6,219 nucleotides of DNA, taken from the NCBI GenBank assembly GCA_003445095.1, contig DLVS01000007.1, positions 1-6,219 of the forward strand. Direction: 5' to 3'. The position numbers and the translations under genes were made by a program. The notes under the pieces were generated by a model. The model ran no database searches. It saw only the letters and a list, made by a program, of their open reading frames with translations, and was not told where the DNA came from. Below, piece after piece: positions 1-6,219 of the stretch. Position 1 is the stretch's first letter. Every line of letters starts with the position of its first letter. This DNA comes from Verrucomicrobiales bacterium (lineage in GTDB: Bacteria; Verrucomicrobiota; Verrucomicrobiia; Limisphaerales; UBA9464).

Positions 1-154
1 TGAACCGGGTAGCCGCCGACGGGAGGAGGCGCTGACTAATGCGGCGCGTGTGGAAACACTGGGGTACCCACGGAGATCGTGGCGCGAGAGGAGAGTGCGC
101 GTCGTTCCCTCCGCGACTACGCCGATTCATGGACAGCCTCCAATTCCAAAATGA
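1..154. other. Left-edge non-coding stretch downstream of argG
   Basis: This stretch lies beyond the argG stop codon. No hairpin followed by a T-run, which would mark an intrinsic terminator for argG, is visible. A plus-strand frame opening at 39 stays open into the argG 3' end (to 251), but its second half is antisense to argG and it has no recognisable domain, so I do not call it a gene. The peptide it would give (for example FPPRLRRFMDSL) is arginine-rich and low in protein character. It may be intergenic repeat DNA; see the findings. Confidence 0.5.
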
Positions 155-1402
<1,248 letters not shown>

Positions 1403-1461
1403 GACGGGCGCGGATAATGCGTGGCCGCCAGCCGGGGAAAAGAAAAAGCTGAAGTTTCTAC

Positions 1462-1520
1462 GCAGGCGCCGAGGAACATCCAGCCACCGCCTGCAATACG
1501 CCTGTCCGGACCTCGCCTGT
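1462..1520 (-). repeat. Short CAGGCG repeats and possible stem in the argB-argG spacer
   Basis: Read on the minus strand, ACAGGCG occurs immediately after the argB stop (1514-1520) and again at 1499-1505, and CAGGCG a third time at 1488-1493. The third copy, extended to GCAGGCG (1488-1494), is the exact reverse complement of CGCCTGC at 1462-1468. This gives a possible 7-base-pair stem with a 19-base loop. A T-rich tract (TTTTTCTTTT, 1438-1447) follows 14 bases later. That gap is long for an intrinsic terminator, so the role, if any, is unknown. It might modulate read-through into argG. Confidence 0.35.
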
Positions 1521-2396
1521 CTACGCGACCAGTTCGGTACCGACGCCGACGTCAGTGAAGATCTCCAGCAACAACGAATGCGGGACGCGTCCGTCAACGA
1601 ACTGCACCTTTTCCACTCCCGCCACGAGAGCGGCCACGGCGCTGTCCACTTTGGGAATCATGCCGCGATCGATAATTCCGGCCTGCTTCAACGCCGCCAC
1701 TTCCCGAGAGCTCAGGTGAGAAATCAACGTGGAAGGATCTTTAGGGTCACGCAGGAGACCAGGCACATCGCTCATGAACACAAGCCGCCGGGCGCGCAAA
1801 GCGATCGCGACTCGAGCGGCGGCGACATCAGCATTGCAGTTGTAGATTTGTCCATCTTCCCCTCGGGCAGTTGGACTGATGACGGGCGTGAAGCCGCGCT
1901 TAAGGCAGTCTTCCAGCGGGCCTGTGTTAACCTGGGTCACCTCGCCCACAAAGCCCAAGTCCAGCGGAGTTCCGTCGGGCCCGCGAGGGGTGGCCTTGCG
2001 GCAGGTGAAGATCTCGGTGCCGGCAAATCCCTGGGCGACGCCGCCAAGATGGTTGATGGCGGCGACCAGGTCCGGGTTAATCTCGCGAGACAAAACGCGA
2101 TCCACCACCTCCGCCGTCGCCCGATCAGTGACGCGCTGTCCTTGAACAAACTCCGCTTTCAGTCCCGCCTGTTCCATCGCCCTGGTAATTGCCTTCCCGC
2201 CTCCATGGACGACCACGGGATCAATCTCGACCGCCTCTAAGAATACAATGTCGCGAGCGACGCCTTGCCGCACCGCGGGGTCCGGCGAATCCATGAAGGA
2301 ACCGCCGTACTTGACCACGAAAGTCGCGCTGTTGAACTTCTGAATGTAGGGCAACGCCTCTAACAGCGTGGCCGCTTTGGCGATCAATTCCTGCAT
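1521..2396 (-). CDS. argB: Acetylglutamate kinase, probably arginine-sensitive type
   Basis: ArgB phosphorylates N-acetylglutamate with ATP to N-acetylglutamyl phosphate, the second step of arginine synthesis. The 291-residue protein shows the amino-acid-kinase fold markers in order: KYGGS (29-33), [10 protein letters not shown] (61-70), GQRVTD (86-91), [12 protein letters not shown] (187-198), [10 protein letters not shown] (209-218) and GMIPKV (245-250). Two traits point to the hexameric, feedback-inhibited class: an N-terminal helix of about 20 residues before the first strand, and the C-terminal block [17 protein letters not shown] (273-289). The shorter E. coli type lacks the N-terminal helix. 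The ATG at 2396 is chosen because homologues begin just before the Leu/Ile-rich helix; the frame extends to 2516 but the added 40 residues look non-coding. No Shine-Dalgarno sequence is visible. It is probably co-transcribed with argG. Confidence 0.96.
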   Translation of the reverse strand: MQELIAKAATLLEALPYIQKFNSATFVVKYGGSFMDSPDPAVRQGVARDIVFLEAVEIDPVVVHGGGKAITRAMEQAGLKAEFVQGQRVTDRATAEVVDRVLSREINPDLVAAINHLGGVAQGFAGTEIFTCRKATPRGPDGTPLDLGFVGEVTQVNTGPLEDCLKRGFTPVISPTARGEDGQIYNCNADVAAARVAIALRARRLVFMSDVPGLLRDPKDPSTLISHLSSREVAALKQAGIIDRGMIPKVDSAVAALVAGVEKVQFVDGRVPHSLLLEIFTDVGVGTELVA

Positions 2397-2637
2397 ATTG
2401 GCTGGCTGGAAGTTGGATAGGTAACGGGAGGTAAGTCGAGCGCACAAGGCACAGATCGAAACCAGACCGTAGGAGCCGTAGCAGTCGAGGTAACGAGGCT
2501 CCATCTCCAATGGCACACGCGTAGGCCCGAGGAGGATGATGGCGCCTCCTCACGTCGGTTCCTACGAAAGTTCATGCCCACCAATCTGAGTCGGGATTTT
2601 GACAACTCTAAACCAGAACCACCAGGCGCACGCCGCC
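2397..2637. other. Intergenic region upstream of argB
   Basis: No credible gene is seen on either strand of this part of the argJ-argB interval. Minus-strand frames running out of argB are arginine- and serine-rich with no domain. It should hold any private argB promoter, but I cannot point to a convincing -35/-10 pair. It contains the small hairpin at 2529-2551. Its distal end abuts the Uma2 remnant. Confidence 0.5.
2529..2551. repeat. Perfect 7-bp inverted repeat
   Basis: GAGGAGG (2529-2535) and CCTCCTC (2545-2551) are exact reverse complements separated by the nine bases ATGATGGCG. No T-run follows on either side, so it is not an intrinsic terminator. It sits about 130 bases upstream of the argB start. 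It could be a protein-binding dyad, a leader hairpin or chance. Confidence 0.3.
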
Positions 2638-2836
2638 GGCTTGTTCCGGTCACCTACTGGAGTCCCTGCAAAAGTACGTCCTAGTCGCACAGGACAAACG
2701 GGAGATCACCATTTATCAACGGAGTCGGAACTGGACACCGGAAATCCTGACCCGAGGCGACGAGTTTTTCGCGCTGCCGTCGATAGAATTCAGAATACCC
2801 CTCCCGTTGGTCTACGAAGGATTGGACTTGAGCTGA
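2638..2836 (+). pseudogene. Uma2-family (DUF820) C-terminal remnant
   Basis: From 2651 to the TGA at 2834-2836 the plus strand encodes about 61 residues with the typical end of a Uma2-family protein: LESLQKYVLVAQDKREI, then a tyrosine strand (TIYQRS), then WTPEIL and FFALPSIEFRIPLPLVYEGL. In the family this is the last third of a PD-(D/E)xK nuclease-like fold. The catalytic core and N-terminus are absent. The frame meets a stop at 2609-2611. Just upstream, the residues GLFR (2638-2649) appear in the neighbouring frame, as if one base had been inserted near 2650. It lies between argJ and argB in antisense orientation, ending 35 bases from the argJ stop. The true function of Uma2 proteins is not established; this copy is almost surely dead. 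Confidence 0.75.
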
Positions 2837-2871
2837 GGCAGGCTAGCGATTTCAACGCAACCTTAACAACC

Positions 2872-4203
2872 TTATCCCCCTAGCGTGGACGGATCGGTGA
2901 CATCGCCTTTATTGAAGTCCACATACTGTTCGGTGAGATCGGCGGCATACATCACTGCGGATCCGACACCCAAGTTCAGCCGAATGTGCAAATCGAATTC
3001 CAGAGGCTCCACCGCCGCACACAGCGTGCGATAAGTCGCGCTCGTCGGTTGCCCGCGTTTCAAGCTCCACACGATTTGGCGGCTTCCGGGAGCGCTATAA
3101 CCGATGTCCACTTTGTTTTCGACAACGGTGGCCGCGCTGTAACCGAGCGCGTCGATAATCCTTCCCCAGTTGGGGTCCCCCCCATGCCAGCTCGTTTTGA
3201 CCAAGGCACTATTGGCTACCGAACGCGCGGCCGTGTCGGCGTCCGCCAAAGATTTGGCACGGGTCACTCGGACGGTGACGACGCGATGAACCCCTTCCCC
3301 GTCGCGAACAATCATTTTCGCCAACTCGAGGCAGACGTACTGGAGTGCCGCCCCGAATATCCGCGAGTCGCGACTTCCGCTCTGAAAGGACGTATTGCCG
3401 GCCCGGCCATTCGCGAGCACGAGCACGGTGTCATTGGTGCTCATATCCCCATCCACGGTGATTCGGTTGAAACTGTTCGCCACGGCCTCCTGCAACGCGC
3501 TTTGCAAGAGCTTTGATTCGATCACCACGTCGGTGGTGATGAACGCGAGCATCGTCGCGTGAAGCCCTTGAGGCTGGGCGGCGGGGCGACGGCCCGTCCC
3601 GCTCATTCCGGGTTGGATCATTCCTGCGCCCTTGCACATACCGCCCAGGCGCACTCGCCGGCCACCGAGGGCGAATTCGATGGCCACCTGTTTAGGTCGG
3701 CTGTCGCTGGTCATGATCGCTTCGGCGGCGCGGGCCGCGTGATCCTCGGTGGCCCCGAGTTCCTTTGCCGCGGCTTGGATCCCCGCCTTGACCTGTTTCA
3801 TGGGCAAGGCAACTCCAATGCGGCCCGTTGAACCAACCAAGGCATAGCCGGCCTTCAACCTCAGGACTTGCTCCGTCAGTCGGGTCATCGTTTTCGCGTC
3901 TTCCAGGCCCTGTTTTCCAGTGCAGGCATTGGCATTTCCTGAGTTAATGACGACTGCCTGAGCCGCACCTCGTGCCACGCGATCAAGGCAGACCTTCACC
4001 GGCGCCGCACAAATCTGGTTCGTGGTAAACATCCCGGCGACGGCGCAGGGCTTGTCCGACACCAGGAGAGCGAGATCGCGCTTGGCTCCTTTGTGTGAGC
4101 CTTTTCCGGTCCCGAGCCGCTTAATGTCGCAAAAAACTCCGGCGGCCTGGAAACCCTTCGGTGCGACGATAGCGCCCGGGATTCTTTTGAACTTCGCTTG
4201 CAC
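2872..4203 (-). CDS. argJ: Glutamate N-acetyltransferase / ornithine acetyltransferase
   Basis: ArgJ transfers the acetyl group of N-acetylornithine to glutamate, and in bifunctional members also uses acetyl-CoA, feeding N-acetylglutamate to ArgB. It is made as a precursor that cleaves itself before a catalytic threonine. Visible family blocks are VINSGNANACTG (85-96), the oxyanion-hole loop GSTGRIG (124-130), GGMCKGAGMIQP (187-198), the cleavage motif ATML (216-219, nucleophile Thr217), DGDMSTNDT (251-259), DGEG (301-304) and GDPNWGR (342-348). At 443 residues it is longer than the usual 390-415. Part of the excess is a 15-residue insertion (201-215) directly before ATML; part is a tail after the position where homologues normally end. 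The start is GTG at 4201-4203, and an in-frame stop at 4249-4251 allows no ATG upstream. Whether it is mono- or bifunctional cannot be read from sequence. Confidence 0.95.
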   Translation of the reverse strand: MQAKFKRIPGAIVAPKGFQAAGVFCDIKRLGTGKGSHKGAKRDLALLVSDKPCAVAGMFTTNQICAAPVKVCLDRVARGAAQAVVINSGNANACTGKQGLEDAKTMTRLTEQVLRLKAGYALVGSTGRIGVALPMKQVKAGIQAAAKELGATEDHAARAAEAIMTSDSRPKQVAIEFALGGRRVRLGGMCKGAGMIQPGMSGTGRRPAAQPQGLHATMLAFITTDVVIESKLLQSALQEAVANSFNRITVDGDMSTNDTVLVLANGRAGNTSFQSGSRDSRIFGAALQYVCLELAKMIVRDGEGVHRVVTVRVTRAKSLADADTAARSVANSALVKTSWHGGDPNWGRIIDALGYSAATVVENKVDIGYSAPGSRQIVWSLKRGQPTSATYRTLCAAVEPLEFDLHIRLNLGVGSAVMYAADLTEQYVDFNKGDVTDPSTLGG

Positions 4204-4353
4204 CGGCGTGTTGAACGGGAGTTGACGACTAACTGCAACAAAAGATTCCTAATCGCAGGGCCGTTGGGCAATGCCCTCGGCTTAGGTCCGTAGCTCTTTA
4301 AGGGCACCAGAAATCCAGTTGTCCGTTCCCGTCGGGCACCGCATCTTGCCGCC
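4204..4353. promoter_or_regulatory. Divergent argJ/leuD intergenic region
   Basis: This 150-base interval separates two divergently read genes, so promoters for both are expected here. On the plus strand TTGACG (4222-4227) resembles a -35 box, but no good -10 element stands at proper spacing. An 11-base dyad GGGCAATGCCC (4267-4277) could be a protein-binding site. I recognise no ARG box or leucine leader peptide. No Shine-Dalgarno sequence precedes either start codon. Confidence 0.35.
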
Positions 4354-4908
4354 GTGAGTAGCCAGTTCACCGGTCCCGTTTACGTCGTCCAGGACAACAT
4401 CGACACCGATCAGATCATCCCGGCTCAGTACCTTAACCTCGTCCCCACGATCACCGACGAGTACGAAAAGCTGGGCAGTTACGCCTTGTGCGGTTTGCCG
4501 GACTCCCTGTACCCGGTGCGATTCGTTAAAGAAGGCAAAATGGATGCGGAATATCCCATCGTGATCGCTGGCCGGAATTTCGGCTGCGGCAGTTCGCGCG
4601 AACACGCTCCCATCGCCATGGGCGCGGCCGAATGTCAGTGCGTCGTCGCCCAAAGCTTTGCTCGCATCTTCTTCCGCAACTGTGTCGCCACCGGCGAACT
4701 TTACCCGGTCGAATGCGTCGAACGTTTGTGCGACGTGTTTCATACCGGCGACGTCGCAACCGTAGACATCGATCAAAACACGATTCGCCATCACGGCACC
4801 GGCAAAACCTTTGGACTAAAGCCGCTGGGCGAAGTTCGTCCCGTCGTCGATGCCGGCGGTATCTTCGAATATGCGCGTCAAACAGGCATGATGCCCGCGG
4901 CCTCGTGA
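4354..4908 (+). CDS. leuD: 3-Isopropylmalate dehydratase small subunit
   Basis: LeuD is the swivel-domain partner of LeuC. Together they isomerise 2-isopropylmalate to 3-isopropylmalate in leucine synthesis, using the iron-sulfur cluster held by LeuC. The 184-residue protein shows NIDTDQIIPAQYL (15-27), the hallmark GRNFGCGSSREHAP (73-86), FARIFFRN (102-109) and DAGGIFEYAR (166-175). Length and spacing match the short LeuD class. The wording is close to the plant chloroplast small subunit as I remember it (EEYEKLGSYAL, VVAQSYARIFFRN, GDVATV, PVIDAGGIFAYARKAGM). The start is GTG at 4354: the frame is open upstream only to the stop at 4291-4293 and contains no ATG. leuC is not in the window. 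A homoaconitase-type small subunit is the main alternative, though less likely. Confidence 0.93.
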   Translation: MSSQFTGPVYVVQDNIDTDQIIPAQYLNLVPTITDEYEKLGSYALCGLPDSLYPVRFVKEGKMDAEYPIVIAGRNFGCGSSREHAPIAMGAAECQCVVAQSFARIFFRNCVATGELYPVECVERLCDVFHTGDVATVDIDQNTIRHHGTGKTFGLKPLGEVRPVVDAGGIFEYARQTGMMPAAS

Positions 4909-5663
4909 GGCGACTTCGGAGATTCCAAACGCGAAGCACGCGATCACGCGCCGCGTTTACGCTGGTTGAAGTTTTGGTGGTATGCGCCGTCATTGCGGTA
5001 TTGGCGGGGCTGCTGATGCCCTCCTTGATCCGAGCGCGCCAAGTCGGTCGTAGCGCCGGATGCATCACCAACTTGCGGCAGGTCGGGCTCTCCGCCCAGC
5101 TCTATTGGGACGACCACGGTCGGACGTTTCCCGAACGAATCCTGCGGACCAATGGCGGCTGGCAATATTGGTTTGGGTGGCTGGCGGATGGCCGCGAAGG
5201 TGATCGAGAATTCGATTCAACCCAGGGACCGCTCTGGCCTTACTTGCAGGATCGTCACGTTACCATTTGTCCCGCGCTCAATCGGGCCTCACCTCAGTTC
5301 AAGGCCAAGATTCGCGGCGCGGCGTACGGATATGCCTACAACTTGCTCGTCGGTCCTCGAGGGTCTCCAGGATTAGTGCCCTCGTCGTTTCGCCAACCTT
5401 CGGGCCTGGCAGTATTTACTGATGGTGGGCAAGTGAACGATTTCCAATCGCCGGCCTCGCCAGAGCGGCCAATGCTGGAGGAATTCTACTTCTTCGACAC
5501 CAACCGCCTCAATGCCACGGTTCATTTCCGGCATGCGCGGCGCGCACAAGTTTGGTTCTCCGATGGACATGTGGCGGCGACGCGCCCGGAGCCCGATTCG
5601 CTGGATCGACGATTGCCCGGCGAAGTGATTGGACGGCTTCCAGCCAGTGAGGTCGTTCCGTGA
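4905..5663 (+). CDS. Type IV prepilin-like / pseudopilin protein with H-x9-DG motif
   Basis: This is a predicted inner-membrane-anchored pilin-like protein of 252 residues. A basic leader (1-17, many Arg) is followed by FTLVEVLVV and a hydrophobic helix to about residue 41. This is the N-methylation site of type IV prepilins, with predicted cleavage between Ala17 and Phe18 and Glu22 at mature position +5. Near the C-terminus His210, nine residues, then Asp220-Gly221 form the H-x9-DG motif of a prepilin-processing-associated family common in Verrucomicrobiota and Planctomycetota. The middle has WDDHG (68-72), a YLQDRHVTICPAL segment (113-125) and GAAYGYAYN (138-146), also usual for these proteins. 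GTG at 4905 is chosen because it gives a normal leader and shares GTGA with the leuD stop. The frame upstream is a shadow of leuD. The substrate or structure it serves is unknown. Confidence 0.85.
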   Translation: MRRLRRFQTRSTRSRAAFTLVEVLVVCAVIAVLAGLLMPSLIRARQVGRSAGCITNLRQVGLSAQLYWDDHGRTFPERILRTNGGWQYWFGWLADGREGDREFDSTQGPLWPYLQDRHVTICPALNRASPQFKAKIRGAAYGYAYNLLVGPRGSPGLVPSSFRQPSGLAVFTDGGQVNDFQSPASPERPMLEEFYFFDTNRLNATVHFRHARRAQVWFSDGHVAATRPEPDSLDRRLPGEVIGRLPASEVVP

Positions 5664-5940
5664 AGGATTCTGGTGTCTGCATTGAAAACAACGGCGAGGA
5701 ATTCGAGCCGCGAATACCATCAATCCGTTGACCTTCCTCTCCAATTTCAAATCTTTCGATTCCGTATTGGGTTAAGCCGGTCCAAAAACACTAGACGAGT
5801 CACTCAACGCACGGATTCCGGATGATCAAACCTCTGCGGGACTCTTGGCTGCGCACTGCCGCGAGCATCAACGGAATACAAGGCGCGGTCATGCCAGCAG
5901 CAGTCCACGGTTGATGGGAAGAATTAAGTTACGGACAGGA
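5664..5940. other. Intergenic stretch after the prepilin-like gene
   Basis: No intact gene is seen. There is no clear terminator after the stop at 5661-5663. CAACGG (near 5690) and CCGTTG (near 5725) could pair at a distance, but no T-run follows. The right part of this stretch is entered by the weak plus-strand frame beginning at ATG 5822. Confidence 0.4.
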
Positions 5941-6046
5941 TTACCAAGATGCTGGCGGGCACCTCACGCTACGGATCGAGTGGAAAAGCATCGCGGTCCC
6001 GCGGAATTCCGCCCAGGGGATACCTTCGCGCTTGGGGAGCGCATGA
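5822..6046 (+). pseudogene. Possible decayed reading frame with one internal stop
   Basis: One plus-strand frame runs from ATG 5822 (MIKPLRDSWLRTAASINGIQ...) to TGA 6044-6046, broken only by TGA at 5912-5914. The part after the internal stop reads WEELSYGQDYQDAGGHLTLR, which is markedly protein-like. I do not recognise a family. It may be the 3' relic of a lost gene, or a shadow of the minus-strand frame at 5941-6219, whose codon third positions coincide with its own. Both cannot be real in the overlap. Confidence 0.2.
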
Positions 6047-6219
6047 GTTTGTGCACTCACGGTTCCTTGTCGGGGCAAGTCCATCGATCGGTTGACTTGC
6101 TCCGGCGCACCCATGCTGACCTGCTGGAGATGCACTCCGAAGAAGCCGAGTTTGGCACGCAGGACGGTGTCGAGTCGGGCTTTGTCGGAGGGATAAATCG
6201 AGATCACTCGCTTGCCTTC
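5941..6219 (-). CDS. Partial unknown protein, 3' end, cut by right edge
   Basis: A minus-strand frame is open from the right edge down to the TAA at 5941-5943 (92 residues). A GTG at 6205-6207 is a possible start, but the frame continues past it (EGKR...), so the gene probably begins outside. The stretch VISIYPSDKARLDTVLRAKL followed by GFFGVHLQQVSMGAPEQV looks like real protein. The last 25 residues (TAMLFHSIRSVRCPPASW at the end) are less convincing. I recognise no domain, membrane segment or catalytic motif. It would converge on the prepilin-like gene. It could instead be a shadow of the plus-strand relic. Confidence 0.35.
   Translation of the reverse strand, partial: EGKRVISIYPSDKARLDTVLRAKLGFFGVHLQQVSMGAPEQVNRSMDLPRQGTVSAQTHALPKREGIPWAEFRGTAMLFHSIRSVRCPPASW

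Noticed and set aside
1403..1597. 65-residue N-terminal extension of ArgG
   Set aside because: It would overlap the argB 3' end, is Arg-rich and unlike any ArgG N-terminus; [10 protein letters not shown] at 1402 is the family start.
2397..2516. 40-residue N-terminal extension of ArgB from an ATG at 2516
   Set aside because: The added residues resemble no kinase leader, and homologues start at the helix coded from 2396.
2599..2883. 94-residue plus-strand frame between argB and argJ
   Set aside because: Past about 2650 the neighbouring frame encodes the recognisable Uma2 residues, so this frame is mostly an out-of-frame reading of the relic.
2986..3516. 176-residue plus-strand frame inside argJ
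   Set aside because: Antisense to well-conserved ArgJ motifs and without any domain.
4222..4255. A full sigma-70 promoter for leuD
   Set aside because: TTGACG is present, but the bases 16-19 downstream do not make a credible TATAAT-like element.
4282..4794. 170-residue minus-strand frame opposite leuD
   Set aside because: Covers the LeuD hallmark motif on the other strand; it is a shadow produced by codon bias.
4632..4904. Upstream part of the prepilin frame starting inside leuD
   Set aside because: It is extremely Arg-rich and overlaps conserved LeuD coding; GTG at 4905 gives a normal prepilin leader.
5912..5914. In-frame TGA read as selenocysteine
   Set aside because: No selenocysteine insertion stem was seen after it and the surrounding frame is itself doubtful; decay is simpler.

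Overview
The window holds five well-supported genes, all apparently chromosomal, and two poorly resolved edges. Three enzymes of arginine synthesis lie head to tail on the minus strand, read in the order argJ, argB, argG (from 4203 down to 155). Diverging from argJ on the plus strand is leuD, the small subunit of 3-isopropylmalate dehydratase. Its stop codon overlaps the start of a gene for a type IV prepilin-like (pseudopilin) protein. The spacer between argJ and argB carries the decayed 3' end of a Uma2-family (DUF820) gene in antisense orientation. I see no RNA gene, CRISPR array, insertion sequence or complete mobile element.

The likely source is a bacterium of the Verrucomicrobiota or a close relative in the PVC group. 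The main evidence is the prepilin-like protein, which pairs an N-terminal AFTLVEVL methylation motif with a C-terminal H-x9-DG motif, a combination very common in Verrucomicrobiota and Planctomycetota. The LeuD reads very like the plant chloroplast form, and Uma2 genes tend to be abundant in such genomes. The DNA is moderately GC-rich, with strong third-position bias that leaves long open shadow frames opposite argG, argB and argJ. No gene has a clear Shine-Dalgarno sequence, and three of five appear to start with GTG. The phylum call is inference.

Layout: 1-154 is non-coding sequence beyond the argG stop. argG occupies 155-1402. A 118-base spacer with short CAGGCG repeats separates it from argB (1521-2396). 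The 475-base interval 2397-2871 holds no intact gene, but contains a small hairpin and the Uma2 remnant. argJ is 2872-4203. A 150-base divergent intergenic region (4204-4353) should hold promoters for argJ and leuD. leuD is 4354-4908 and the prepilin-like gene is 4905-5663. The right end (5664-6219) is ambiguous: a minus-strand frame runs off the edge and competes with a plus-strand frame carrying one in-frame stop.

Together, ArgJ makes (and recycles the acetyl group of) N-acetylglutamate, ArgB phosphorylates it, and ArgG works near the end of the pathway. argC, argD, argF and argH are absent from the window, as is leuC, the obligate partner of LeuD. I found no convincing novel multi-gene system. 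The most interesting points are a 15-residue insertion directly before the ArgJ self-cleavage site, a short extra C-terminal tail on the same enzyme, the Uma2 relic inside the arginine cluster, and the tight overlap of leuD with a pseudopilin gene.
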